The notes under the pieces are model-generated. The model ran no database searches, had not been told where the DNA came from, and saw nothing but the letters and a program-made list of their open reading frames with translations. This document shows positions 8,609 through 15,122 of a stretch of 30,527 nt of DNA, piece after piece. Source of the stretch: Bacteroidota bacterium. GTDB lineage: Bacteria > Bacteroidota > Bacteroidia > Bacteroidales > Prolixibacteraceae. Both the position numbers and the translations under genes were made by a program. How positions within the stretch are numbered: the first letter of the stretch is position 1; each line of letters opens with the position of its first letter. Location: NCBI GenBank assembly GCA_030632865.1, contig DAOVTY010000002.1, forward strand, positions 1-30,527. Reading direction: 5' to 3'.

Positions 8609-9871
8609 ATGAACTTGTTAATTATCATTCTAATAACCATAATTCTTTCTGCTTTCTTTTCGGGAATGGAGATAGCTTTTGTTTCGGCAAATAAATTAAG
8701 ATTAGAATTAGATAAACAATCTGACCCATTTAACTCGAAAATATTAAAACTTGTAACTAACGATGCCGGAAATTATATAGCCACAATGTTGGTTGGAAAT
8801 AACATTGCACTTGTAATTTACGGAATTGCTTTTGCCAGTTTACTCGAGCCAGTCTTTCATATGTTTTTTCAGTCCGAATCAGTAATTCTACTTTTACAAA
8901 CAATAGTTTCAACAATAATTATTTTAATTTTTGCCGAGTTTCTACCAAAAACATTATTTCGTATTTTCCCTAATACACTTTTAAAAATTCTTTCGTTTCC
9001 GTTGGCATTTTTTTATATTTTGTTTTACCCAATTACAAAATTTGCCATTGCAATTACCAATTTATTACTAAAAGGAGTTTTAAAAAATGAGACTAAAAAA
9101 AACAATAAAAACCCCGTTTTTAGTAGAATAGATTTAGATGAATTTGTAAACGAACCAGACATGGGATTGGAGAAAAAAGCAAATATAGAAACCGAAATAA
9201 AACTATTTAAAAACGCCCTCGATTTCTCGAAAGTTAAATTAAGAGAAATTATGGTTCCCCGAACCGAAGTAGAAATGTTAGACATTAAATCTTCTATTAA
9301 CGACCTTCTACAAAGGTTTATAGAAACCGGATATTCACGAATTCTTTTCTACGATGGGAATATTGATAATATTATTGGGTACGTACATTCGTCGGTAATA
9401 TTTCAAAATCCTGAAACCATTAAACCATATTTAACCAATGTTCTGATTGTGCCCGAAACAATGCCGGCAAATAAGTTACTAAGTACTTTTATAAAAGAAC
9501 ACCGTAGCATTGCAATTGTAGTTGACGAGTTTGGGGGAACCGCAGGAATGGTAACAAGCGAAGATATTCTGGAAGAGATTTTTGGCGAAATTGAAGACGA
9601 GCACGATACACGCGAAATTATTGAAAAGAAAATTAGTGATACAGAGTATATTTTATCTGGACGATCTGAAATTGATCTGCTAAATGAAAAGTTCTTATTA
9701 TCGCTACCCGAAACAGAAGAATTTGAGACACTCGCAGGGTTAATATTATTTTATCACGAAAGCATTCCAAAAATCAATTCATTAATTAAAGTTGGGAAAT
9801 TACATTTCAAAATACTAAAAGCAACTAATACAAAAATTGAATTGGTAAAACTCACTCTTTCCGAGGCATAA
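8609..9871 (+). CDS. CNNM/CorC-HlyC family transporter (DUF21, CBS pair, CorC_HlyC domains)
   Basis: A 420-residue inner-membrane protein with the domain order of the CNNM family, annotated as hemolysin-family or magnesium/cobalt efflux proteins. The DUF21 region (residues 1 to about 170) has the diagnostic FFSGMEIAFVSAN, MLVGNNIALV and AEFLPKT motifs in four hydrophobic segments. A CBS pair follows: IMVPRTEVEML near residue 214 and DEFGGTAGMVTSEDILEEIFGEI near 308-330. The C-terminal CorC_HlyC domain has LSGRSEIDLLNE and FETLAGLIL. Structural work on bacterial CNNM proteins supports Mg2+ transport. It resembles gliding protein GldE in architecture, but nothing nearby points to gliding motility. 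It starts 9 bases after lptC. Confidence 0.9.
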   Translation: MNLLIIILITIILSAFFSGMEIAFVSANKLRLELDKQSDPFNSKILKLVTNDAGNYIATMLVGNNIALVIYGIAFASLLEPVFHMFFQSESVILLLQTIVSTIIILIFAEFLPKTLFRIFPNTLLKILSFPLAFFYILFYPITKFAIAITNLLLKGVLKNETKKNNKNPVFSRIDLDEFVNEPDMGLEKKANIETEIKLFKNALDFSKVKLREIMVPRTEVEMLDIKSSINDLLQRFIETGYSRILFYDGNIDNIIGYVHSSVIFQNPETIKPYLTNVLIVPETMPANKLLSTFIKEHRSIAIVVDEFGGTAGMVTSEDILEEIFGEIEDEHDTREIIEKKISDTEYILSGRSEIDLLNEKFLLSLPETEEFETLAGLILFYHESIPKINSLIKVGKLHFKILKATNTKIELVKLTLSEA

Positions 9872-9980
9872 TTCGCATTATATAAAACACTAATAATTTT
9901 CTTATTTTCAATAGGTTAAGACAATTGATACAGGGGTGTTAAAAAAAATACAATTTAGCACGTAGAATAGTTAAAATTGT

Positions 9981-9988
9981 TACCTTCG
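9981..9988 (+). promoter_or_regulatory. Possible internal promoter (-7-like box) before the PpiD-like gene
   Basis: The 165-base gap between the CNNM gene and the foldase gene contains TACCTTCG, one mismatch from TAnnTTTG, 48 bases before the ATG at 10037. The gap is the longest inside this gene block, so separate or added transcription of the foldase gene is plausible. The match is imperfect. Confidence 0.3.
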
Positions 9989-10036
9989 TAGCTCCAAATT
10001 TTTAAGTGAAAATTGCAATAAAAGAACGATAAATAA

Positions 10037-12160
10037 ATGGCAACATTAGAAAAAATTAGAACAAAAGCAGGATTGTTAGTAGCAATTGTAATTGGTATTT
10101 CATTAGCAGCATTTGTACTTGGCGATATGTTACAATCCGGAAGCTCAATGTTTCAGAAAAATCAAATGGAAATTGGTGAAATAGATGGAGAGTCAATCCA
10201 ATATCCTGAATTTCAGAGAAAACTTGAAGAGTTGGGAGAAATTTACAAACGAAATACTCAACAATCACAACTCGACGAAAATAGCTGGGTACAAGTAAGA
10301 GAGCAAGCATGGCAAGGGTATATTCGTAAAATTGTAATGGGCGATGTGTATAGCGAACTAGGAATAGAAGTTAGTTCTGACGAACTTTTTGATATGATTC
10401 AAGGAGCAAATTTGCATCCTATTATTCAACAACTTTTTCGTAACACAAACACGGGTCAGGTAGATCGTGGTTCGATTATTAGATTTCTAAAAAACTTGGA
10501 AACAGGAGTATCTCCAGAAGATCGCAATTCTTGGTTGCATATTGAAAAACAAATTATTGAAGAACGAGAGCAAACTAAATATTCAAGCATGGTTGGAAAA
10601 GGTTTGTACGTTACAGGCGAAGCAGCTCAAGGCAGCGTAGAAGCTCAAAGCAAAAAAGTAAACTTCGATTATATTGCCTTAAACTACAATTCTATTTCTG
10701 ATAGTTTAGTAACTGTAACAGAAAGCGATTTGAAAGACTATTTCAATTCGCACGAGAATGATTACGAGCAAGAAAAATTACGCAAGATTGAATACATTAC
10801 TTACCAAATAAAACCATCGGCAAGCGATTTTGAAGAAGCCGAAAACTGGATAAAAGATATTAAAGCTGATTATGGGACTGCAACTGATAATATTCAGTTT
10901 GTAAATTCGAATTCCGACGCAAGTTATGTTGAAACATGGAGTAAAAAAGACGTTTTACCCGAAAATATTGGCAACTGGGTTTTCGATGAAAATGCGGAAG
11001 TAAATTCTGTTTTTGATCCTTATTTTGAAAATGACACATACACATTAGCTAAAGTTCATGCGATTAAAATGATGCCAGATTCAGTTGAAGCCAGACATAT
11101 TCTTTTAAAAGTAAATACTCAAGAAGAGTTAGCTCCGATGCAAGCTTTAGCTGATAGTTTGAAAACTGCCATTGATAATGGTAGTAACTTTGCAACTCTT
11201 GCAACAACGTATTCAACCGATCAAGGTTCTGCAATAAATGGTGGAGACTTAGGTTGGTTTAGTCGTGGCCGGATGGTAAAACCTTTTGAAGATGCTGCTT
11301 TTAATAATGCAAAAAACGAAGTTACAATTGCTGCATCTCAATTTGGGATTCACATTATTCAAACTACAAAACTTGGTGTTACATCTAAACAAGTTCAAAT
11401 TGCGTATTTAATTCGTAATGTAGAAGCAAGTACACGCACAATTCAAGACACTTATGCGCAAGCAAGCGAATTTGCAGGTCAGAATTCTACAAGCGAAGAC
11501 TTTTTAGCCGCAGTAACAGAACAAAAATTAAGTAAGCGAGTTATTTCAGTTCGCGAAAACGACCGTCAGATTGTTGGATTAGAAAATGCAAGAAATTTAA
11601 TTAGAGCAGCTTATACTGCAGATGAAGGCGATGTAATAATTAGCTCTCAGGAATCACCAATTTTCGAATTGGGAGACAACTTTGTAGTTGCAATTCTTAC
11701 TGAAGTTACTGAAGATGATGTTGCTGTTTTCGAAGATGTAAAAGCAAGAGTTGAATTAAGTGTTATTAAAGAGAAGAAAGCTGAATATATAAATGAGAAA
11801 GTAAATATTGCATTAGCCGGAAAGACCGATTTATCAGTGATTGCTGCTGAATTAGAATCGACAGTAAAAAATGCTGCAAATATCGACTTTAATACATTCT
11901 CAATTCCTGGATTAGGGTTAGAGCCTGCCGTTATCGGAACTATTATTTCCCTTAATGTTGATCAAATTTCAAGTCCGGTAAAAGGAAACAACGGTGTATA
12001 TGTTGTTAAAATTACATCGATTAACCAAGATGTGGAGGAAGATATTGCAAATGAACAAATTCGTTTGGCACAAGTTATGTATTCGCGTGCAACATCGCAA
12101 TCTTTTGAAGCACATCGTAGTTCGGTAGAGATTGTTGACAAAAGATCTAAATTCTATTAG
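10037..12160 (+). CDS. PpiD-like periplasmic peptidyl-prolyl isomerase/chaperone
   Basis: A membrane-anchored parvulin-type foldase of 707 residues. MATLEKIRTKAGLLVA starts a short cytoplasmic tail and one transmembrane helix (about residues 11-30), the arrangement of PpiD. A long helical SurA_N-like region with IDGESIQYPEFQRK and IRKIVMGDVYSELGIEVS follows. The catalytic rotamase domain spans about residues 350-447, with EARHILLKV, YSTDQGSAINGGDLGWFSRG and FGIHIIQTT. The C-terminal 250 residues are a second non-catalytic chaperone region. It helps newly exported proteins fold, which suits its place behind an outer-membrane barrel gene and lptC. It ends the operon, 23 bases before a strong terminator. 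The symbol ppiD would be reasonable, but orthology is not proved. Confidence 0.88.
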   Translation: MATLEKIRTKAGLLVAIVIGISLAAFVLGDMLQSGSSMFQKNQMEIGEIDGESIQYPEFQRKLEELGEIYKRNTQQSQLDENSWVQVREQAWQGYIRKIVMGDVYSELGIEVSSDELFDMIQGANLHPIIQQLFRNTNTGQVDRGSIIRFLKNLETGVSPEDRNSWLHIEKQIIEEREQTKYSSMVGKGLYVTGEAAQGSVEAQSKKVNFDYIALNYNSISDSLVTVTESDLKDYFNSHENDYEQEKLRKIEYITYQIKPSASDFEEAENWIKDIKADYGTATDNIQFVNSNSDASYVETWSKKDVLPENIGNWVFDENAEVNSVFDPYFENDTYTLAKVHAIKMMPDSVEARHILLKVNTQEELAPMQALADSLKTAIDNGSNFATLATTYSTDQGSAINGGDLGWFSRGRMVKPFEDAAFNNAKNEVTIAASQFGIHIIQTTKLGVTSKQVQIAYLIRNVEASTRTIQDTYAQASEFAGQNSTSEDFLAAVTEQKLSKRVISVRENDRQIVGLENARNLIRAAYTADEGDVIISSQESPIFELGDNFVVAILTEVTEDDVAVFEDVKARVELSVIKEKKAEYINEKVNIALAGKTDLSVIAAELESTVKNAANIDFNTFSIPGLGLEPAVIGTIISLNVDQISSPVKGNNGVYVVKITSINQDVEEDIANEQIRLAQVMYSRATSQSFEAHRSSVEIVDKRSKFY

Positions 12161-12183
12161 TAAATAATTCTTCAAAATATATG

Positions 12184-12215
12184 AAAAACCGTTTTCTGTT
12201 TAGAAAACGGTTTTT
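12184..12215 (+). terminator. Rho-independent terminator of the nadB-ppiD block
   Basis: A perfect 14-bp stem (AAAAACCGTTTTCT and its complement) around a 4-base GTTT loop, running into a T tract, 23 bases after the foldase stop codon. Confidence 0.92.
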
Positions 12216-12243
12216 TTTGTAATGGCTTCCACAGAAAAACAGA

Positions 12244-12277
12244 ACCGGTCTTTATAAACTCATTTATAGAGACCAGT
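12244..12277 (+). repeat. Imperfect inverted repeat / hairpin downstream of the terminator
   Basis: GGTCTTTATAAA (12247-12258) pairs with TTTATAGAGACC (12263-12274) around a CTCA loop, with one G-T wobble. Two more pairs form outside one mismatch. Mixed TC-rich sequence follows rather than a clean T run. It could be a back-up terminator or a fragment of a repeat. Confidence 0.5.
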
Positions 12278-12382
12278 CCTTTTCTAATTTTAACTGTTGA
12301 CTGCTGAAATATTATTCTGATACCAATTATGAATTAGAATGCCCCGTAAAGGTTAAAAGTTAAAATGAGATTTAAAAGTGAG

Positions 12383-12481
12383 TTATTTGATGTTACTGCC
12401 GTCAGCAAACATAATCCATAGCCGTCCATTTTCAACGCTGCCACATGATTGTATCATGGTTTCAATAACATCTTTTAGCAT
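12383..12481 (-). CDS. Possible 32-residue small ORF, unidentified
   Basis: On the minus strand an ATG at 12479-12481 opens 32 codons ending in TAA. The peptide starts MLKDVIETMIQSCG and ends WIMFADGSNIK. A purine-rich GGAGAAAAAGGA stretch abuts the ATG, which is unusual here because most genes in the window lack a Shine-Dalgarno sequence. The stretch is less AT-rich than its surroundings, as coding DNA would be. I do not recognise the sequence. It may be a small protein, the remnant of a larger gene, or chance. Confidence 0.3.
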   Translation of the reverse strand: MLKDVIETMIQSCGSVENGRLWIMFADGSNIK

Positions 12482-12716
12482 TCCTTTTTCTCCAGTAGCG
12501 TATTAGTATTAGAATTTGATAAAAAGATCAACGAAATTACAAAATCCGCACAATAAAATATTCCGTTCAGTCATTGTTTTTCTTTTTGTCTTATTAGTTT
12601 TTTTGTCAAACTTTTCGTCTTCTTACGAGAAGCTTTTTTATGGAAATTTTTGAATATTTTTTTTACTGGAAAGTGAAAGTTAATAGGTGATTTATTGAAG
12701 TTTGAATCTATATTTG

Positions 12717-13268
12717 TTATAAATCTTCAGGCCGATTTAAGTTATGAAATAGTTGAGGATACTTTTCAATCCATTTCTTAGAATCAATCCATTTTGTATT
12801 TACTGAGTTAATTAAGTTATACATTTTGAAATCGCCCAACTTCAGCATCTTTTCAAATTCCATTAAACTATTTTTATGATACAATGCAATTAATGGCTCT
12901 TTCCCTTCTGAGTGAATCGGCACAATTGCACTAATTGAATCAATTTCAGTAATCAAAAACTTTATAAATTCTGATTCAACAAAAACAGAATCTACGCTTA
13001 AAACAAAATTCCAGTCTGTTTCAGACTTTTTTAAGCAGGAGTAAATTCCGCCTATCGGACCACAATTAGAAATTTCATCATGTATAATTTTATGACCAAA
13101 TATTTTATGCTTAGAATTATTTGAACTAATTAAAATAGTGTTACAAAATGGCTGAATTAATTCAATAGATTGCTCTAGTAAAGTTTTACCATTTGTTTTT
13201 AAAAGTGCTTTATCGACACCCATTCTTTTGCTTTTGCCGCCAGCTAAAATTATTCCGGTAATTTGCAT
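12717..13268 (-). CDS. mobA: MobA-like nucleotidyltransferase (molybdenum cofactor guanylyltransferase family)
   Basis: A 183-residue protein with the nucleotide-binding signature LAGGKSKRMGVDKALL at residues 8-23, GPIGGIYSCL at 70-79 and the C-terminal LNRPEDL, as in MobA, which transfers GMP from GTP to molybdopterin. The acidic motif that binds Mg2+ in MobA usually reads (C/T)DMP; here it is SVDSVFV, so the aspartate (residue 93) is kept but the following MP is not. No other molybdenum-cofactor gene or molybdoenzyme is in the window. The family assignment is good; the exact substrate could be another NTP-sugar or cofactor. The gene is the only one on its transcript as far as can be seen. 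Confidence 0.7.
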   Translation of the reverse strand: MQITGIILAGGKSKRMGVDKALLKTNGKTLLEQSIELIQPFCNTILISSNNSKHKIFGHKIIHDEISNCGPIGGIYSCLKKSETDWNFVLSVDSVFVESEFIKFLITEIDSISAIVPIHSEGKEPLIALYHKNSLMEFEKMLKLGDFKMYNLINSVNTKWIDSKKWIEKYPQLFHNLNRPEDL

Positions 13269-13357
13269 TGTGTAAAAATAAAAAAAAGCTTCGTATTTCT
13301 TTGGGGCTGATTGTTTGTAATTTTATGCTCAATCATATTTTTTAAAAGCAGAAATAA

Positions 13358-13388
13358 AAAAAAGCTCCGAATAAATCAGAGCTTTTTT
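13358..13388 (-). terminator. Terminator downstream of tRNA-His
   Basis: AAAAAAGCTCCGA and TCAGAGCTTTTTT form a 13-bp stem with one mismatch around a 5-base ATAAA loop. It begins 5 bases after the tRNA 3' end on the minus strand and has T runs on both strands. Confidence 0.75.
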
Positions 13389-13393
13389 GGTTG

Positions 13394-13468
13394 GGTGGAT
13401 GATGGGATTTGAACCCACGACCTCCGGAACCACAATCCGGCGTTCTAACCAACTGAACTACAACCACC
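13394..13468 (-). tRNA. tRNA-His (anticodon GTG)
   Basis: On the minus strand the sequence folds as a complete cloverleaf. The D arm is GTTC/GAAC, the anticodon stem CCGGA/TTCCGG-type with loop TTGTGGT (anticodon GTG), and the T arm GTGGG/CCCAT with a TTCAAAT loop. The extra 5' G (position -1) opposite C73 is the identity mark of tRNA-His. CCA is not encoded beyond the discriminator. The acceptor stem has an unusual T-T mismatch at pair 5-68; in the related tRNAs I remember this is A-T. A full promoter lies upstream and a terminator downstream, so it is a single-gene transcript. Confidence 0.95.
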
Positions 13469-13484
13469 ATTTTGTTTTGCGATG

Positions 13485-13518
13485 CAAATATAATATTTTA
13501 TTCTTTTTTAGAATCAAA
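13485..13518 (-). promoter_or_regulatory. Promoter of tRNA-His
   Basis: On the minus strand TATATTTG (13492-13485) matches the TAnnTTTG -7 box, and TTTG (13518-13515) lies 22 bases upstream at the expected -33 position. The tRNA starts 17 bases after the -7 box. The -33 TTTG falls in a 10-base unit that is repeated in tandem. Confidence 0.7.
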
Positions 13519-13530
13519 TAGAATCAAATA
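13511..13530. repeat. Tandem duplication of a 10-base unit
   Basis: GAATCAAATA occurs twice head to tail. Each copy carries a TTTG on the minus strand, so the duplication supplies two candidate -33 elements for the tRNA-His promoter, at 22 and 32 bases from its -7 box. Confidence 0.9.
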
Positions 13531-13555
13531 AATCTGAATGTTATTTTCAAATCAC

Positions 13556-13563
13556 TATTTTTG
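13556..13563 (+). promoter_or_regulatory. -7 box for the PfkB kinase gene
   Basis: TATTTTTG is an exact TAnnTTTG match 19 bases before the ATG at 13583. It lies inside the reading frame that would begin at the earlier ATG 13538, so it argues for the shorter protein. No -33 element is clear. Confidence 0.45.
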
Positions 13564-13582
13564 GAATATGACAAAAATAAAA

Positions 13583-14476
13583 ATGGAGAAATACAAAAAT
13601 ATTATCTGTTTTGGTGAGGTTCTTTGGGATATGCTTCCTTCTGGAGCAAAACCAGGGGGCGCACCTCTAAATGTTGCAATTCATTTAGTTAAAAATGGTT
13701 TGCATCCAATATTAATTAGCAAAACTGGCACAGATAAAATGGGGGATAAGCTGGTCGGATTTCTTGAGAATTCAGGATTGAAAACAGCTGCAATTCAAAA
13801 AGATACAGAATTGCCAACCAGCGAAGTATTAGTGCATTTAGATGAAAATAAGAATGCTACTTACGAAATTTGTGAATCGGTTGCCTGGGATAATATTATT
13901 ATTAATTCTGTAATTATAAACTCAGCAAGGAACTCAGATTTAATAATTTACGGGTCGTTGGCAGCTCGAAATAAAACTACCCGAAATACACTTTTTCGTA
14001 TTTTGAAAGAATCTAATGCTACAAAATTAGTTGATATTAATTTGCGTGTTCCGTACGATAATCGGGATTGGGTTGAAGAGTTACTTCATATTTCTGACTT
14101 TGTAAAATTAAATGATGATGAACTAATTAAAATTGCCGGATGGAATAATAAAAAAGGTAGCGAGGAGGAATTAGTATATTGGTTATCTGACTATTTTAAT
14201 TGCCATACCGTTTGTGTAACTCGTGGGGCAAAAGGTGCTGTTCTATTCATTAACAATAGTTTTTATGCACATCCAGGATTTAAAGTAAATGCCGTTGACA
14301 CAGTTGGAGCAGGCGACTCATTTCTTGCTGTTTTGGTTGCCAGCCTTTCAAAACATATTCAGCCCGAAAAAACACTGGAGAGAGCATGCGCAACAGGAGC
14401 ATTTGTAGCTTCGCAGGAGGGAGCCGTTCCAAATTATTCAGCACATGAAATTGATAAAATAATTTATTTTAAGTAA
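13583..14476 (+). CDS. PfkB-family carbohydrate kinase (probable fructokinase)
   Basis: A ribokinase-fold sugar kinase of 297 residues from the chosen ATG, the usual family length. It begins IICFGEVLWDMLPSG and has PGGAPLNVAIHL, the substrate-binding GG motif near the N-terminus. The PfkB C-terminal signature DTVGAGDSF contains the catalytic aspartate and anion hole. FGE(V/I)LWD at the N-terminus is typical of fructokinases, so ATP-dependent phosphorylation of fructose is the best guess, though other sugars are possible. ATGs at 13538 and 13568 are in frame but give an atypical extension and lie upstream of, or too close to, the -7 box. No transporter or glycosidase gene lies nearby to fix the substrate. 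Confidence 0.8.
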   Translation: MEKYKNIICFGEVLWDMLPSGAKPGGAPLNVAIHLVKNGLHPILISKTGTDKMGDKLVGFLENSGLKTAAIQKDTELPTSEVLVHLDENKNATYEICESVAWDNIIINSVIINSARNSDLIIYGSLAARNKTTRNTLFRILKESNATKLVDINLRVPYDNRDWVEELLHISDFVKLNDDELIKIAGWNNKKGSEEELVYWLSDYFNCHTVCVTRGAKGAVLFINNSFYAHPGFKVNAVDTVGAGDSFLAVLVASLSKHIQPEKTLERACATGAFVASQEGAVPNYSAHEIDKIIYFK

Positions 14477-14491
14477 AAAATTGAAATTATT

Positions 14492-14953
14492 TTACTCTGG
14501 TTTGTAGCCAGTGTCTTCTGGTAAGTTCTGTTCAAAAGAAGCATCCACAGCAAGTTCGTCGCAACGTTCGTTTAAAGGGTTGTTTGAGTGCCCTTTTACC
14601 CAAATAAACCTTACAATGTGTTTTTTATAAATATCTAGAAAACGTAACCACAAATCGGGATTTTTTTTCCCCTTAAAACGTTTTTTCACCCAATTAAATA
14701 CCCAGCCTTTTGTAACTGAATCCGCAACATATCTCGAGTCGGTATAGATTGTTACATCACTACTATCAATTTTCAAGGTTTCCAGTGCAACAATTACAGC
14801 TAACAGTTCCATCCGATTGTTTGTAGTGTGTTTGTAGCCCTGCGAAAGTTCCTTCCGGTGTTCGCCCGATAGCATAACAATCCCATACCCACCGGGTCCG
14901 GGGTTTCCGCGCGCTGCACCATCTGTATATATTGTAATTTTTGGTCGTGCCAT
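14492..14953 (-). CDS. rnhA: Ribonuclease HI
   Basis: Cleaves the RNA strand of RNA-DNA hybrids, removing replication primers and R-loops. The 153-residue protein has the complete active site: D11 in IYTDGAARGNPGPGG, E49 in NNRMELLA, D72 in YTDSRYV and D132 in NERCDELA, with H122 in VKGHSNNPLNE. The basic-protrusion helix (WVKKRFKGKKNPDLW) that binds the hybrid is present, as in Escherichia coli RNase HI. It is convergent with the PfkB gene, 15 bases between stop codons, with no clear hairpin there. Confidence 0.97.
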   Translation of the reverse strand: MARPKITIYTDGAARGNPGPGGYGIVMLSGEHRKELSQGYKHTTNNRMELLAVIVALETLKIDSSDVTIYTDSRYVADSVTKGWVFNWVKKRFKGKKNPDLWLRFLDIYKKHIVRFIWVKGHSNNPLNERCDELAVDASFEQNLPEDTGYKPE

Positions 14954-15056
14954 TTTTAGAAGTAATAAGTATAGAGTACAAAGTAGTGAGTAAATAAAAT
15001 GAAAAGCAAGTATTTATTTTTTTGTTTCACTCCTCAGTACTATTTTTTTATAACAT

Positions 15057-15084
15057 AAAACCCCGCCAAATTTGACGAGGTTTT
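15057..15084 (-). terminator. Terminator of the S46 peptidase gene
   Basis: On the minus strand AAAACCTCGTC and GGCGGGGTTTT form an 11-bp stem with G-T wobbles around an AAATTT-centred loop, ending in a T run. It lies 38 bases after the peptidase stop codon. The wobbles pair only in the minus-strand RNA, which fixes the direction. Confidence 0.75.
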
Positions 15085-15122
15085 GTATTTATGTTTTTAC
15101 ACCTTTAATTAAGAGGCGTTTT

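Larger units (their letters stand above)
12217..12716. other. 500-base gene-poor spacer between convergent operon end and mobA-like gene
   Basis: No gene of normal length is present. It holds an imperfect hairpin at 12244-12277 and a possible 32-codon minus-strand ORF at 12383-12481, both listed separately. A weak 5-bp hairpin CTTCT/AGAAG at 12619-12632 is followed by six T residues and might act as a plus-strand terminator. The rest (12490-12716) is very AT-rich with long T runs and no recognised signal. Confidence 0.6.

Noticed and set aside
8609..9871. Assignment of the CNNM protein as gliding-motility GldE
   Set aside because: The domain order is shared by all CNNM proteins and no other gld or spr gene is present.
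12244..12277. CRISPR-like or riboswitch interpretation of the hairpin
   Set aside because: It is a single imperfect hairpin with no repeats, spacers or conserved ligand-binding core.
14957..15010. AAGTA/GAGTA-rich stretch upstream of rnhA as a tandem repeat
   Set aside because: The units vary in length and sequence and no period holds for more than two copies.
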